NCBI RefSeq assembly: GCF_044762745.1
Contig: NZ_JBIWEX010000016.1
Location: 46,859-110,858 of the forward strand
Direction of reading: 5' to 3'
From: Psychrobacillus sp044762745
GTDB taxonomy: Bacteria > Bacillota > Bacilli > Bacillales_A > Planococcaceae
Length of the DNA stretch: 64,000 nucleotides
Of the stretch, positions 9,312 to 18,401 are shown piece after piece. The notes below the pieces were generated by a model. The model searched no databases. It was given only the letters and a program-made list of their open reading frames with translations, and was not told where the DNA came from. Both the position numbers and the translations under genes were made by a program. Positions within the stretch are counted from its first letter, which is position 1. Each line of letters opens with the position of its first letter.

Positions 9312-9788
9312 TTAGTTGTTCTCCTTTGATATAGTTTCAGTTTCTAGAAAGTCAGCGATATGAAGCAGTGTGGCTTGAAATTCCTCGAATTGTTTTTCCG
9401 TAAGTGTGTCCATAATAGATGAGATTGTACGATGAATGCTTCCTTTTTGTTGACTTATTTCTTCAAACAGGCTGTTTCCTTTTTCACTGAGTATTAATTG
9501 CATTTCTCTTCGATTGTCAGGAACGGGTTGTCTATGGAGCCATTCGGTTTGTACTAGTCCATCGACTGCCGTGCTTAACGTACTTTTGGGAATTTGTAAT
9601 ACTTCACCTAATTGCTTTTGCGTCATTTCTTTACGTGGTGCAATGGTCATTAGGACAGAATATTGTGGGATAGATAAATCATTTTCTAGTGCGGTTTTAT
9701 GTATAAACCGCATCATGTTTCTATTTACACGCCAAAAGGTATGCAAGAATTTTGTAGATCTACTATCCGGCTGATTGGTGCAATTCAC
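9312..9788 (-). CDS. MarR-family transcriptional regulator of the ABC operon
   Basis: This winged-helix repressor of about 158 residues is first in the operon with the two ABC half-transporters. The DNA-binding region reads EMTQKQLGEVLQIPKSTLSTAVDGL followed by the wing PVPDNRREMQL. Length and order are typical of MarR. I prefer the GTG at 9786-9788, which has a GGAGTG ribosome site 6-7 nt upstream. The ATG 11 codons earlier has none and lies inside the palindromic operator. The protein probably represses its own operon and is released by the exporter's substrate. Confidence 0.85.
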   Translation of the reverse strand: MNCTNQPDSRSTKFLHTFWRVNRNMMRFIHKTALENDLSIPQYSVLMTIAPRKEMTQKQLGEVLQIPKSTLSTAVDGLVQTEWLHRQPVPDNRREMQLILSEKGNSLFEEISQQKGSIHRTISSIMDTLTEKQFEEFQATLLHIADFLETETISKENN

Positions 9789-9800
9789 TGTAATCACTCC

Positions 9801-9840
9801 GTTCTTTTTTGTATTGTTCATTTGTGAACAGTTCTTTTTT
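9801..9840 (-). promoter_or_regulatory. Putative MarR operator
   Basis: A palindrome TGTTCATTTGTGAACA (9815-9830) sits between two copies of GTTCTTTTTT (9801-9810 and 9831-9840), just upstream of the marR GTG start. The position fits autorepression. MarR binding is inferred. Confidence 0.6.
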
Positions 9841-9966
9841 ATTTTATAAATTTACTCTTTATTTATGGGGAAGTCAGCTAGAAAGGGAAGGGTTTTTCAA
9901 GAAATTTTTGGACATAAAATAGAGCTAGCCTTCTCACAACAACATATGGTATGCCACTATTTAGGG

Positions 9967-10335
9967 ATAATGCGTCTTAAAGAAGTGTCAGCTAGGATTT
10001 CCGCTGATTAAAAGTCACATTGAATAGAGCATTATATTTATTAACGTCCAACTAGCAGTGACTTAGTAAAAATCAATTTTTCCGCATTATAGCATCTCCG
10101 CTAGGCCTGTTTGTCGTGTTCAGCGTCCTGTTTGTAGCTTTCGAGATGTGTTTTGTCGCGTTCACAGCATGTTATGTCTCGTTCAACCATTTATTGGATC
10201 TTATTTTCAAGAAATACTAAATTAGATTGAATTTAAAACAGTGACGCTGATTAGCTGGCAAATTTGATGGATTGTAGCGGAAAGCGTCCGCCCTGCAGCG
10301 GAAATCCTAGCGGTAACTTCATTAAGACACATTAT
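9967..10335. repeat. Dispersed intergenic repeat, copy 1 (short form)
   Basis: This 369-bp gene-free element has terminal inverted repeats: ATAATGCGTCTTAA at 9967 and its near-inverse at 10322-10335. Inside both ends lies CTAGGATTTCCGCTG or its inverse. The centre holds four TGTCG-like motifs (10112, 10133, 10154, 10175) spaced exactly 21 bp, each followed by TTC. It occupies most of the 660-nt gap between marR and yunC. It lacks the long GC-rich hairpin arms of the other copies. Confidence 0.75.
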
Positions 10336-10405
10336 TTCTAAAATCCTTTGTAGGTAGTTCCGGAAAACAAGATACACTTACACTTTTTTTCTAATTCAAT
10401 GAACA

Positions 10406-10440
10406 CAAAAAGAGCTAGCTATATAAAAATGCTAGCTCTC
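10406..10440 (-). terminator. Terminator of yunC
   Basis: AGAGCTAGC (10411-10419) pairs with GCTAGCTCT (10431-10439). A T run follows on the minus strand, just past the yunC stop. Confidence 0.85.
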
Positions 10441-10450
10441 TAGTTTTAAA

Positions 10451-10753
10451 TTAAATCATTTTCAACAATGCTTCTCTGCCAACCATGCCTGTTGTGATAC
10501 CAAGTTCTTCTGCTTCAAAAGTGATGGATTCCAAAGGGGCATTAAGTAGTTGTTCAATTGTTTTCACGCCTACTGCTCTTCCTGCGATTACTTTGCGGTC
10601 TTTTAGCTTCTCGTTCAATAGTGCAACGTCAAGTGCACCACACATGATATACCCTTTGTCGTTCGATACAACAAGTAAATTCGTTTTTGGAAGCTCGACA
10701 GAAATCGTTAAAAATGTATGTCCTTCGATATTGATAGGTTCTAAATTAATCAT
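10451..10753 (-). CDS. yunC: YunC family protein (DUF1805)
   Basis: This 100-residue protein is nearly colinear with B. subtilis YunC, whose function is unknown. Conserved segments are SVELPKTNLLVVSNDKGYI, MCGALDVALLNEKLK, AGRAVGVKTIEQLL and the C-terminal GMVGREALLKMI. An AGGAGGGAT ribosome site precedes the ATG by about 9 nt. It forms a monocistronic unit with a strong terminator and is divergent from the Ca2+/H+ exchanger. Confidence 0.9.
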   Translation of the reverse strand: MINLEPINIEGHTFLTISVELPKTNLLVVSNDKGYIMCGALDVALLNEKLKDRKVIAGRAVGVKTIEQLLNAPLESITFEAEELGITTGMVGREALLKMI

Positions 10754-10874
10754 TAGACTTTATCCCTCCTATTATTCTCCTTTTAAGTTATGTAAGTGAA
10801 AGAAAAAGGGTTTCTTCTTTTTAAACAAGGGAAGGATAAGAAGGAAATGAACTAATTTGAAGAGGTGTTTTTTA

Positions 10875-11933
10875 GTGAATAAACTATTTGCTATTCTTGT
10901 GTTTGTAGGTGTTCCATTAGTTCTTATAGGAGCATTATTAAATTGGGCCGAGATGATTATGTTCTTGCTGTGTTGCTTGAGTATCATTGGGCTTTCCGGA
11001 TACATAGGAAGGGCAACGGAAAGTTTGGCTATCGTAAGTGGTCCAAGAGTTGGGGGCTTGTTGAACGCCACTTTTGGAAATGCAGTCGAACTTATTATTT
11101 CTATTTTCACATTAAAAGCTGGAATGGTTGGGATTGTTTTAGCGTCACTAACTGGATCAGTTCTCGGTAATCTGCTACTTGTACTAGGATTATCGTTTTT
11201 TGCTGGGGGTATTAAGTTTAAGCGTCAAAGATTCAGTGTACACAGTGCAAGATACAATTCTGGATTACTCATTTTTGCTGTTATTGTGGCGTTTGTCATT
11301 CCCGAAGTTTTTTCAATGAAAATGGATTTTGGGAAAACATTGAGCTTAAGTATTGGAATTGCCACCATTTTAATAGCTCTTTATCTTGCTGGGTTATTTT
11401 TCAAACTCGTCACGCATCGAGGTGTATTCTCGTCATCCGACGAACCAGAAACGGAAAAAGAAAAAGAAGTGCCGGAGTGGGCGAAAGGGAAATCGATTTT
11501 AATTCTTTTATTGACAACAGTAGTAGTGGCTTTCGTTTCGGAGCAATTAGTCCATACATTTGAAATGCTCGGAGCTAAATTTGGGTGGAGCGAGTTGTTT
11601 ATAGGTGTCATTATCGTAGCAATTGTTGGAAATGCAGCAGAGCATGTTTCTGCAATCACGATGGCCGTCAAAAACAAAATGGATGTTTCCGTTGAAATAG
11701 CGGTTGGTTCGACGCTCCAAGTTGCCATGTTTGTAGCACCGATACTTGTTATTGTTTCTTTGTTCATGCCTCAGTCCATGCCACTCGTTTTCACATGGCC
11801 AGAGCTTGTCGCAATGGTTACCGCAGCACTTTTAGTTATTAATGTTTCTCATGATGGTGAGTCGAACTGGTTTGAAGGACTTTTACTTTTCGCAGCGTAT
11901 ATAATAATGGGAATTGGTTTTTTTCTTCTTTGA
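10875..11933 (+). CDS. Ca2+/H+ exchanger, CaCA family (YfkE/ChaA-like)
   Basis: This 352-residue membrane antiporter has two homologous halves of about five TM segments. Both alpha-repeat signatures are clear: NATFGNAVELIIS in the first half and VGNAAEHVSAITMA in the second. Their Glu residues carry the transported ions. An acidic cytoplasmic loop (SSDEPETEKEKEVPEW) joins the halves. The GTG start at 10875 follows a GAGGTG ribosome site by 7 nt; the frame is open upstream but has no better start. The length matches B. subtilis YfkE. Confidence 0.9.
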   Translation: MNKLFAILVFVGVPLVLIGALLNWAEMIMFLLCCLSIIGLSGYIGRATESLAIVSGPRVGGLLNATFGNAVELIISIFTLKAGMVGIVLASLTGSVLGNLLLVLGLSFFAGGIKFKRQRFSVHSARYNSGLLIFAVIVAFVIPEVFSMKMDFGKTLSLSIGIATILIALYLAGLFFKLVTHRGVFSSSDEPETEKEKEVPEWAKGKSILILLLTTVVVAFVSEQLVHTFEMLGAKFGWSELFIGVIIVAIVGNAAEHVSAITMAVKNKMDVSVEIAVGSTLQVAMFVAPILVIVSLFMPQSMPLVFTWPELVAMVTAALLVINVSHDGESNWFEGLLLFAAYIIMGIGFFLL

Positions 11934-12016
11934 TGCAGATAATTAGTAAAGAGTGTTAAAATAGTAACTGACAGAATATTCAATAGATAAAACACGTTAC
12001 TTAGGGGGAATACGTC

Positions 12017-12955
12017 GTGCAACAATTAAAGCCAATCCAATTAAATGAAAGAATTTGTTTAATCGATGGACATGACTTAGACATGACAGAACGGACAGGC
12101 ATATTTGTTATTTTAGAAGAGGAAATAACAATTGTCGAAACGAGTGCAAGCCCGTCTATAAAGTATGTAAAAGAAGGCCTAAAGGATTTAGGAATTAGCT
12201 TGGACGAAGTGAAATATATAATCGTCACGCACATTCACTTAGATCACGCTGGAGGAGCTGGATTACTATTAAAAGAATGCCCTAATGCAAAAGTTGTTGT
12301 ACATCCGAAAGGTGCAAGGCATTTAGCAGATCCATCGAGACTTATAGCCGGTGCGAAGGCAGTATATGGCGATAAATTCGCGGAGCTATTTGAACCAATC
12401 GTTCCAATAGATAATGAGCGGTTGCTTATTAAAAATGAAGGGGACAAGCTGAGAATTGGACCTAATTGTCAATTAGAGTTTTTAGATACACCTGGTCATG
12501 CAAAACATCATTTTAGTATTTTTGATCCGGTTAGTAATGGAATGTTCACGGGAGATACAGTTGGGGTACGCTATCCACAATTAGTGCCTGATAATGTTCA
12601 TTTATTTTTACCTTCTACTTCACCGAACCAATTTGATCCGGATGCTATGCATCAGGCGATTGACCGTATGCAAAATATGGAGCTCGATTCCATTTACTTT
12701 GGACATTATGGGACGACGAATATGCCGGATGAAGTATACCGTCAAGTTTCTAGTTGGTTGGAAGTTTACGTAAATGAGGCAAAAACAATTTATATAGAAC
12801 AACAAGGATACGAAGTGCTTGCTGAGCGTTTATTAAGCTTAGTGAGGGAGCATCTAAGAGGGCTAGGTATTTCGGATGATCATGAGGTATATAGCATCTT
12901 ACAGTTAGATACAGAAGTTAGTGCGATGGGATTGTTGGATTACCTTTCTAAATAA
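12017..12955 (+). CDS. MBL-fold metallo-hydrolase
   Basis: This 312-residue cytoplasmic hydrolase has the metallo-beta-lactamase fold. The metal-binding motif THIHLDHAGG is at about 71-80, with further ligands in DTPGHAKHHF, FTGDTVG and a late GHYG. It belongs to the general MBL group that includes YtnP-like lactonases and glyoxalase-II-like thioesterases. The substrate cannot be told from sequence. The GTG start has a TTAGGGGGAA ribosome site 7-8 nt upstream. It lies alone between the Ca2+/H+ exchanger and nhaK and ends in a clear terminator. Confidence 0.85.
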   Translation: MQQLKPIQLNERICLIDGHDLDMTERTGIFVILEEEITIVETSASPSIKYVKEGLKDLGISLDEVKYIIVTHIHLDHAGGAGLLLKECPNAKVVVHPKGARHLADPSRLIAGAKAVYGDKFAELFEPIVPIDNERLLIKNEGDKLRIGPNCQLEFLDTPGHAKHHFSIFDPVSNGMFTGDTVGVRYPQLVPDNVHLFLPSTSPNQFDPDAMHQAIDRMQNMELDSIYFGHYGTTNMPDEVYRQVSSWLEVYVNEAKTIYIEQQGYEVLAERLLSLVREHLRGLGISDDHEVYSILQLDTEVSAMGLLDYLSK

Positions 12956-12963
12956 TTCAAATA

Positions 12964-13030
12964 AAAAATCTACCTTTCAATTTAAGTGCGATTCTGGACT
13001 AGTCGTATTTTTGAAAAGTAGATTTTTTTA
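12964..13030 (+). terminator. Terminator of the MBL-fold gene
   Basis: AAAAAATCTACCTTTCAA pairs with TTGAAAAGTAGATTTTTT with one mismatch and a 30-nt loop. It ends in a T run. Confidence 0.75.
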
Positions 13031-13144
13031 TAGAATACATTACGTGAAAGTTCATTAACCTTTGAGTTGTCTACGCAGTCATTTGTATTTTTTAAAAAAC
13101 AGATTTACACTTAATAAGTAAAAGATGTAGAAAGGAGATACGTG

Positions 13145-15184
13145 ATGGAATTTTTAATGATTGTCCTACTTTTATTGGCCATTATCGGGCTTTCTAACTT
13201 TATTAATCATTTTATGCCATACATACCGGTCCCGCTTATTCAAATTGCGCTTGGTGTATTACTTGCGGCATTGCCGTTAGGAATACATGTACCGATGGAA
13301 CCGGAACTATTTTTCATATTATTCATAGCTCCATTATTATTTTATGATGGGAAAAATGTCTCCAGACATGAGCTTTGGAAATTGAAAAAGCCTATTCTAT
13401 TGTTAGCACTTGGACTTGTGTTTTTGACGGTAGTTGTAATTGGGTACTTAATCCACTGGCTTATTCCTTCGATTCCAATATCTGCAGCTTTTGCACTCGC
13501 TGCTATTTTATCTCCTACAGATGTTGTAGCGGTCGGAGCTATTTCGAGTCGGGTGAAAATGCCGAAGACGATTATGCATGTGCTTGAAGGCGAAGGACTT
13601 ATGAATGATGCCTCTGGGCTAGTTGCGTTTAAGTTTGCCGTAGCGGCAACTGTAACAGGTATATTTTCCCTTGCGGAAGCAAGTTGGAGTTTTATATTGA
13701 TCGCACTTGGAGGATTTTTAGGAGGAGCCATACTTGCTTATCTTATTATTCGATTGAAATTATTGATCCGTAGATTTGGTATGGAAGACGTAACGCTTCA
13801 TATGCTCATTCAACTATTGACACCATTTATCATTTTTTATATTATTGAGCATTTTCATCTTTCTGGAATTTTATCGGTCGTGGCTGCAGGTATTGTCCAT
13901 GCAATTTATCGAGATCGTGAGCAATCACCGAATGTTCAATTGCAAGTTGTATCAAAAAGTACATGGACGATTCTCATTTATATATTAAATGGACTTGTAT
14001 TCGTGCTGTTAGGTTTACAAATTCCAAGTGTCTCGCGAGAAATTATTGAAAGTCCATTTTTCAATAACTTTGAAGTGATTACTTATATATTGATCATTTC
14101 CGCATCTCTTTTAGCATTACGTTTTGTCTGGATTTTTGTAGGATGGTGGGGAGGATGGTTGCTTAAAGCGAAAAGATTGCCAAAGCCATCGATACGATAC
14201 ATTAGCATCACAACAATTTCCGGGGTGCGCGGGGCAGTGACACTTGCAGGTGCTTTTACAATCCCTTACTTTTTAGAGAATGGTGATGTGTTCCCTGAGC
14301 GATCGTTAATTATTTTTATTGCAGCGGGAGTCATTTTGGTAACGCTAGTTTTGGCAAGTATTTTCCTTCCTATTATTGCGAAAACGGAAAAAGGAAATAC
14401 GGAAGAGCTGAAAGAAGAATTGGAAAGAAAAGCGATTCTTCGTTCGATGGATGCTGCGATTAGAACAATGCGCGTATTAACTACAGATGAAAATAGAGGA
14501 GCAGCTGTTTCGATTATTTCTCACTATAATCAAATTAGAAATCGCTTCATTTATGTAAGTGAGGAAGAAAGTGCTCGAAAAAAAGCACTGGAAATCGAAA
14601 CTCGTTTGAAAGCGTTAGAAGTAGAAATAAATTATATTGAAAAGTTGCAAGCAAATGAACAGATTGATCTAGAGTCACTATATTTATTACAAGAGCATAT
14701 TTACCGGATGCGTGTTGCCGTGACGAATCGATTACTATATAGAGGATTATTCGTTTGGACAATTATAAAACGAGGAATATTGAATATAGCAAGCTCTTTT
14801 AAGTCAACAGAACATAGCTCCTTGAAAGCTCGTTTTGAAAAAAACAAAAAAGTGTTAATGCTTAAAATGGAAATGGCTAAAACGGCAATTTCATATTTGA
14901 GAGAAAATATGACCCCTGAAAACGAAGGAGTCAATGTACTAATTATTGGAGAGTACAATGAAATGATTATGAAATTTAAGCTAGCGCGTAAAGGGGCAGA
15001 TTCAAGTAGATACATTCGTCAGCAACGAGAGTTGAGGGATAAAGCCTTTCAAGCGGAACGAGATGAGATACAAAACTTATATGAAACAGGGGAAGTTTCC
15101 ATGGATATTATGAGGAAAATTCGCCGGCAGATTAATATTAGGGAAGCGTATTGGATGGGAGAAAACAGTATGCAATCCCATTAA
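13145..15184 (+). CDS. nhaK: Na+(K+)/H+ antiporter, CPA1 family (NhaK-like)
   Basis: This 679-residue monovalent cation/proton antiporter has about 12 TM segments in residues 1-415. The transport site is AAILSPTDVVAV (about residues 119-130), followed by LEGEGLMNDASGLVAFK, the hallmark of NhaP/NHE proteins. A cytoplasmic helical tail of about 260 residues follows and ends in MDIMRKIRRQINIREAYWMGE. Length and tail match B. subtilis NhaK (YvgP). An AAAGGAG ribosome site is 8 nt before the chosen ATG; a GTG one codon earlier is possible. It probably serves sodium and pH homeostasis. Confidence 0.85.
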   Translation: MEFLMIVLLLLAIIGLSNFINHFMPYIPVPLIQIALGVLLAALPLGIHVPMEPELFFILFIAPLLFYDGKNVSRHELWKLKKPILLLALGLVFLTVVVIGYLIHWLIPSIPISAAFALAAILSPTDVVAVGAISSRVKMPKTIMHVLEGEGLMNDASGLVAFKFAVAATVTGIFSLAEASWSFILIALGGFLGGAILAYLIIRLKLLIRRFGMEDVTLHMLIQLLTPFIIFYIIEHFHLSGILSVVAAGIVHAIYRDREQSPNVQLQVVSKSTWTILIYILNGLVFVLLGLQIPSVSREIIESPFFNNFEVITYILIISASLLALRFVWIFVGWWGGWLLKAKRLPKPSIRYISITTISGVRGAVTLAGAFTIPYFLENGDVFPERSLIIFIAAGVILVTLVLASIFLPIIAKTEKGNTEELKEELERKAILRSMDAAIRTMRVLTTDENRGAAVSIISHYNQIRNRFIYVSEEESARKKALEIETRLKALEVEINYIEKLQANEQIDLESLYLLQEHIYRMRVAVTNRLLYRGLFVWTIIKRGILNIASSFKSTEHSSLKARFEKNKKVLMLKMEMAKTAISYLRENMTPENEGVNVLIIGEYNEMIMKFKLARKGADSSRYIRQQRELRDKAFQAERDEIQNLYETGEVSMDIMRKIRRQINIREAYWMGENSMQSH

Positions 15185-15189
15185 TAAAA

Positions 15190-15236
15190 ACAATCTACCG
15201 CCTTACTCATGTTTGGCGGTAGGTTGTTTTTTTGTT
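15190..15236 (+). terminator. Terminator of nhaK
   Basis: ACAATCTACCGCC pairs with GGCGGTAGGTTGT across a 12-nt loop and is followed by T7. The T tract runs into the 3' end of the converging sulfatase gene. Confidence 0.9.
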
Positions 15237-17049
15237 ATTTGTTTTTACAATTAGGCTGACCTGGTACTAGTCCACTTGTAGGGCGTAGTCTTTTCTGTTT
15301 GCATTGTTCTACTAATAAACTGGTCAAGAGTTCTTGAATAAGTTTGCTATCATCATTTTCGTTTGTTGGATATGATAGATTCTTTAGTTCAAGCGGATCT
15401 TCAGATAGATTATATAATTCATATTGTTCCGGAACTGGTTGGGTTTTCGTTGTTATTTTAGATACGGAAATACGATGTTCTTCATCTATAGAAATTTGGT
15501 TAATAATCTCCGTTGTTTGGTCTTCTATTCCAGGGGTGCTCCAAAACTGTGGATTGTCAAAGTAACGAGACAATTTCCATATTTCACGCGTATTATTATT
15601 TCCAGTTGGGAGACGGACAATAACTGTTTCGAGATGGTTAGGTTGTGTCACTGATTGATAAGGCTGACCTGTGAAGCTAACTTGGTTCAAGCCTCTTGTC
15701 ACATCGTCATCCGACATAAAATAGACGGGTTCATGCATTCGATGAAAGTTATCTTTCTTGTATATAAGAGGTGTAAGGTCGCGTCCTACAAGTGGATGCA
15801 CTTCGGTATGATCTTGCTGTAGTTCATTTGCTATTTTATCCACATTAATATCGGCAAGTCCAAGTAGTGTAGGAAGGATATCCACATGACTTGTTAACAA
15901 ATTCGCAGTTCTGCGTCCAGAAAATAACTTAGGACTATGAATGATAAAAGGTACATGAATCGTTTCTTCATAGGCGTTATACCATTTTTGGAACAATCCT
16001 CCGTGTGCTCCTAACAAATCGCCGTGATCAGAAGTGAATATAACGATCGTGTTTTCGTAAAAAATGGATTGTTGTAATGCACGAAAAACTTTGGATATCT
16101 CACCATCTACTTGTTTTTGCAACGAAAAATAAAGTTGTCGATAAAATATTGTATCTCTAGTAGGCTGGAAGGTTTTAGGGTAAGTTTCTTTATAGCTTTC
16201 TTGTGCAATTGGTTTTGTGATTAGCGACTCAGTGGCAGTAGGAGCAGGTGGAATGTACGGAACAGATGGGTCTACTTTAAAGTTAAATAATGGGGATAAC
16301 TCCGTTAAGTCTCCGTATAAAGCTATATCATGTGGATTAATAAAGGAAGAGACGATTAACCATGGTTTGTCGCTTGCATTTGTCTTGTTTTTTTCAAGAA
16401 AGTGAAGGAGATTAACTACTTCTCTCGCGTATACTTCATCCCGTCCTTTCGTACCAATTTCAGCAGAAGAACCAGAATTTCTTGGATTTGTACCATGTGG
16501 TTCAGGTCCTAGCCAACCGGAAAAACCATATTCATCAAGACGATTTGCTACCAAATATAGTTTTTCTTTTTTTGCATCTGGGACACCAGTTGCAGGGTGA
16601 TAGCTAGGCATCGTATTTTGTGTACCAGGTATTAATATATCTTGATGAGAGGCATGCCATTTTCCTTTCCAAAATGTATCATAGCCTGCTGTTCGAAAAT
16701 AATCGCCGATGGTAGGTACACTATTTGGATCAAGCCAAAAGATGTCTGGTTCAGGTGTATCTGCTGCACCTCCAGTCGTTTTCGTTACCCCGTGAAGAGA
16801 TGGGTATTGCCCTGTGTATAAAGTTGTTCTACTCGGAGAGCAGGCAGTACTACCGATATAGTGATTGAGAAATTCCAAACCATTGTTTCGCAATAATTCT
16901 TGCGTCTTCAAATTCTCTTTTCTCCATTTTTTAAGTGCATCGCTTTCATAAACAGTTGGAAAGCGTTGTTCGTCTACTAGAAATATTAAGAAATTGGGTT
17001 TTCGTTCATGGGAACTTGTTTCTGACTGTTTTGCGTAGTCATTTTTCAT
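15235..17049 (-). CDS. Cys-type sulfatase (alkaline phosphatase superfamily)
   Basis: This 604-residue sulfate-ester hydrolase lacks a signal peptide, so it is probably cytoplasmic. The sulfatase signature CSPSRTTLYTGQ begins at Cys70, the residue normally oxidised to formylglycine. Metal ligands are visible in FLVDEQ (Asp26) and in FTSDHGDLLGAHGG. A C-terminal region ends in the typical ELYNLSEDPLELKNL motif. A TTAGGAGGTGA ribosome site precedes the ATG. Choline-sulfatase-like and other aryl/alkyl sulfatases share this layout, so the substrate is open. No formylglycine-generating or radical-SAM maturase is encoded in this window. Confidence 0.85.
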   Translation of the reverse strand: MKNDYAKQSETSSHERKPNFLIFLVDEQRFPTVYESDALKKWRKENLKTQELLRNNGLEFLNHYIGSTACSPSRTTLYTGQYPSLHGVTKTTGGAADTPEPDIFWLDPNSVPTIGDYFRTAGYDTFWKGKWHASHQDILIPGTQNTMPSYHPATGVPDAKKEKLYLVANRLDEYGFSGWLGPEPHGTNPRNSGSSAEIGTKGRDEVYAREVVNLLHFLEKNKTNASDKPWLIVSSFINPHDIALYGDLTELSPLFNFKVDPSVPYIPPAPTATESLITKPIAQESYKETYPKTFQPTRDTIFYRQLYFSLQKQVDGEISKVFRALQQSIFYENTIVIFTSDHGDLLGAHGGLFQKWYNAYEETIHVPFIIHSPKLFSGRRTANLLTSHVDILPTLLGLADINVDKIANELQQDHTEVHPLVGRDLTPLIYKKDNFHRMHEPVYFMSDDDVTRGLNQVSFTGQPYQSVTQPNHLETVIVRLPTGNNNTREIWKLSRYFDNPQFWSTPGIEDQTTEIINQISIDEEHRISVSKITTKTQPVPEQYELYNLSEDPLELKNLSYPTNENDDSKLIQELLTSLLVEQCKQKRLRPTSGLVPGQPNCKNK

Positions 17050-17300
17050 ATTTTATCACCTCCTAAAAACCCGATTTCTATATTTTACGTTCGAATTTAA
17101 TAATTGCTTGGGAGTTTCTAGCTTAATTTGATAAGTAAAAAGGACGATTACCGCGGTATTAGATTCGGAAAGAGATTAAGTGAATGCCGTGATTTCTTTC
17201 ATACTATTACTTTTGTTGCTAAGAAGATTTATTAACCAAGACAAACACACATATTTCTTATTGGACATAAAGTATAAAAAGTGTAAGGGAGGTTGTTCGG

Positions 17301-18398
17301 GTGGAGAAAAATCAAGAACCAAGCTATAAGTTAAATGGCGTACGGTCGAAATGGCATCCAATTGAGATCATCGGAATTTTGTTAGTAGTTGCTTCGCTAT
17401 TAATCCTATTATTCAATCCTAGTTCGCTGTCTAATTTTTTTAATACGATTATTGCTGAAGTAAAACCTATCGTAGTGGATGTTTTTTTAACGAGTGAAAT
17501 AGGAATTGCTATCATTATTAGTGTAATTTTCGGGCGTCTAATTGAACGGTTAGGTTTTACAGACGGTTTAATCCGAATTTTCGTTCCAATTATGAAATGG
17601 CTTAAAATAAACCCTTCTGTTATTGTGCCGAGTGTTTACAATATTCTAGGTGATATAAATGCTGCTGGAAAAATTGCAGGGCCTGTCCTTGTGAAAGCAA
17701 ATGCAACGAAAGCAGAACAAAAAATTGCAGTTGCAACAATGATACAGTCCCCGCAATCCTTTGCAACGTTAGTGCTAGGTCTCATTGCACTTTCCGTATT
17801 TAATATCAATGCATTTCCACTTATTATCCTATCTATTTTTCTTCCAATCGTTGTTGTCCCGTGGGTATTGTCTATTACGATTTACCGTGATACCAAAAAG
17901 GTTGATTTAGAAAGCCTACCGAGATTTACACCTAAAACAAAGTTTCTTGAAACAATTTTTACCTCAGCAAAAGAAGGTGCAGAGCTTCTATTTTTAATTA
18001 TTATCCCTGCGGTTGCGGCTGTATTTTTCGCTATCGGAGCACTCAGATTCTTTGGAGCTTGGGATGTAATTGAATCAAGCTTATCAAGTATTTTAACATT
18101 TTTAAGTATTGAACCAGCGACGGGTATAGTATCGATTCTTGCTGCACCTACACTTGCTGTTGCTCAACTTGCAGAACTATCAACCTCAGTCGATCCACGA
18201 TTAATAGTCGGTTCTTTTGTTTTAGCCAATTCAGGTTTACCGCTATCCGTTATTTTCGGTCAAATTCCTGCAACATGGGCAGAAGTATCGGGTTTGAATG
18301 AAAGAGAAGCGTTAGTAGCGTCAATTATCGGGCTGGTTATTAGAATTGCGACCGCATGTTTACTTGCATATTTTTTAACGCCATTTTTGGTAGGTTAA
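17301..18398 (+). CDS. Gate-domain (nucleoside-recognition) membrane transporter, YjiH-like
   Basis: This 365-residue protein has about 9-10 TM segments and resembles the nucleoside-recognition (Gate) domain proteins of the YjiH type. Internal landmarks are GRLIERLGFTDGLIRIFVP near residue 75, PSVYNILGDINAAGKIAGP near 110, and ATMIQSPQSFATLVLG near 148. The GTG start follows a GGGAGG site by 8 nt. An amidohydrolase gene begins 3 nt after its stop, so the two are one operon. I infer that it imports the compound that the hydrolase cleaves; the substrate is unknown. Confidence 0.7.
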   Translation: MEKNQEPSYKLNGVRSKWHPIEIIGILLVVASLLILLFNPSSLSNFFNTIIAEVKPIVVDVFLTSEIGIAIIISVIFGRLIERLGFTDGLIRIFVPIMKWLKINPSVIVPSVYNILGDINAAGKIAGPVLVKANATKAEQKIAVATMIQSPQSFATLVLGLIALSVFNINAFPLIILSIFLPIVVVPWVLSITIYRDTKKVDLESLPRFTPKTKFLETIFTSAKEGAELLFLIIIPAVAAVFFAIGALRFFGAWDVIESSLSSILTFLSIEPATGIVSILAAPTLAVAQLAELSTSVDPRLIVGSFVLANSGLPLSVIFGQIPATWAEVSGLNEREALVASIIGLVIRIATACLLAYFLTPFLVG

Positions 18399-18401
18399 AT
18401 A

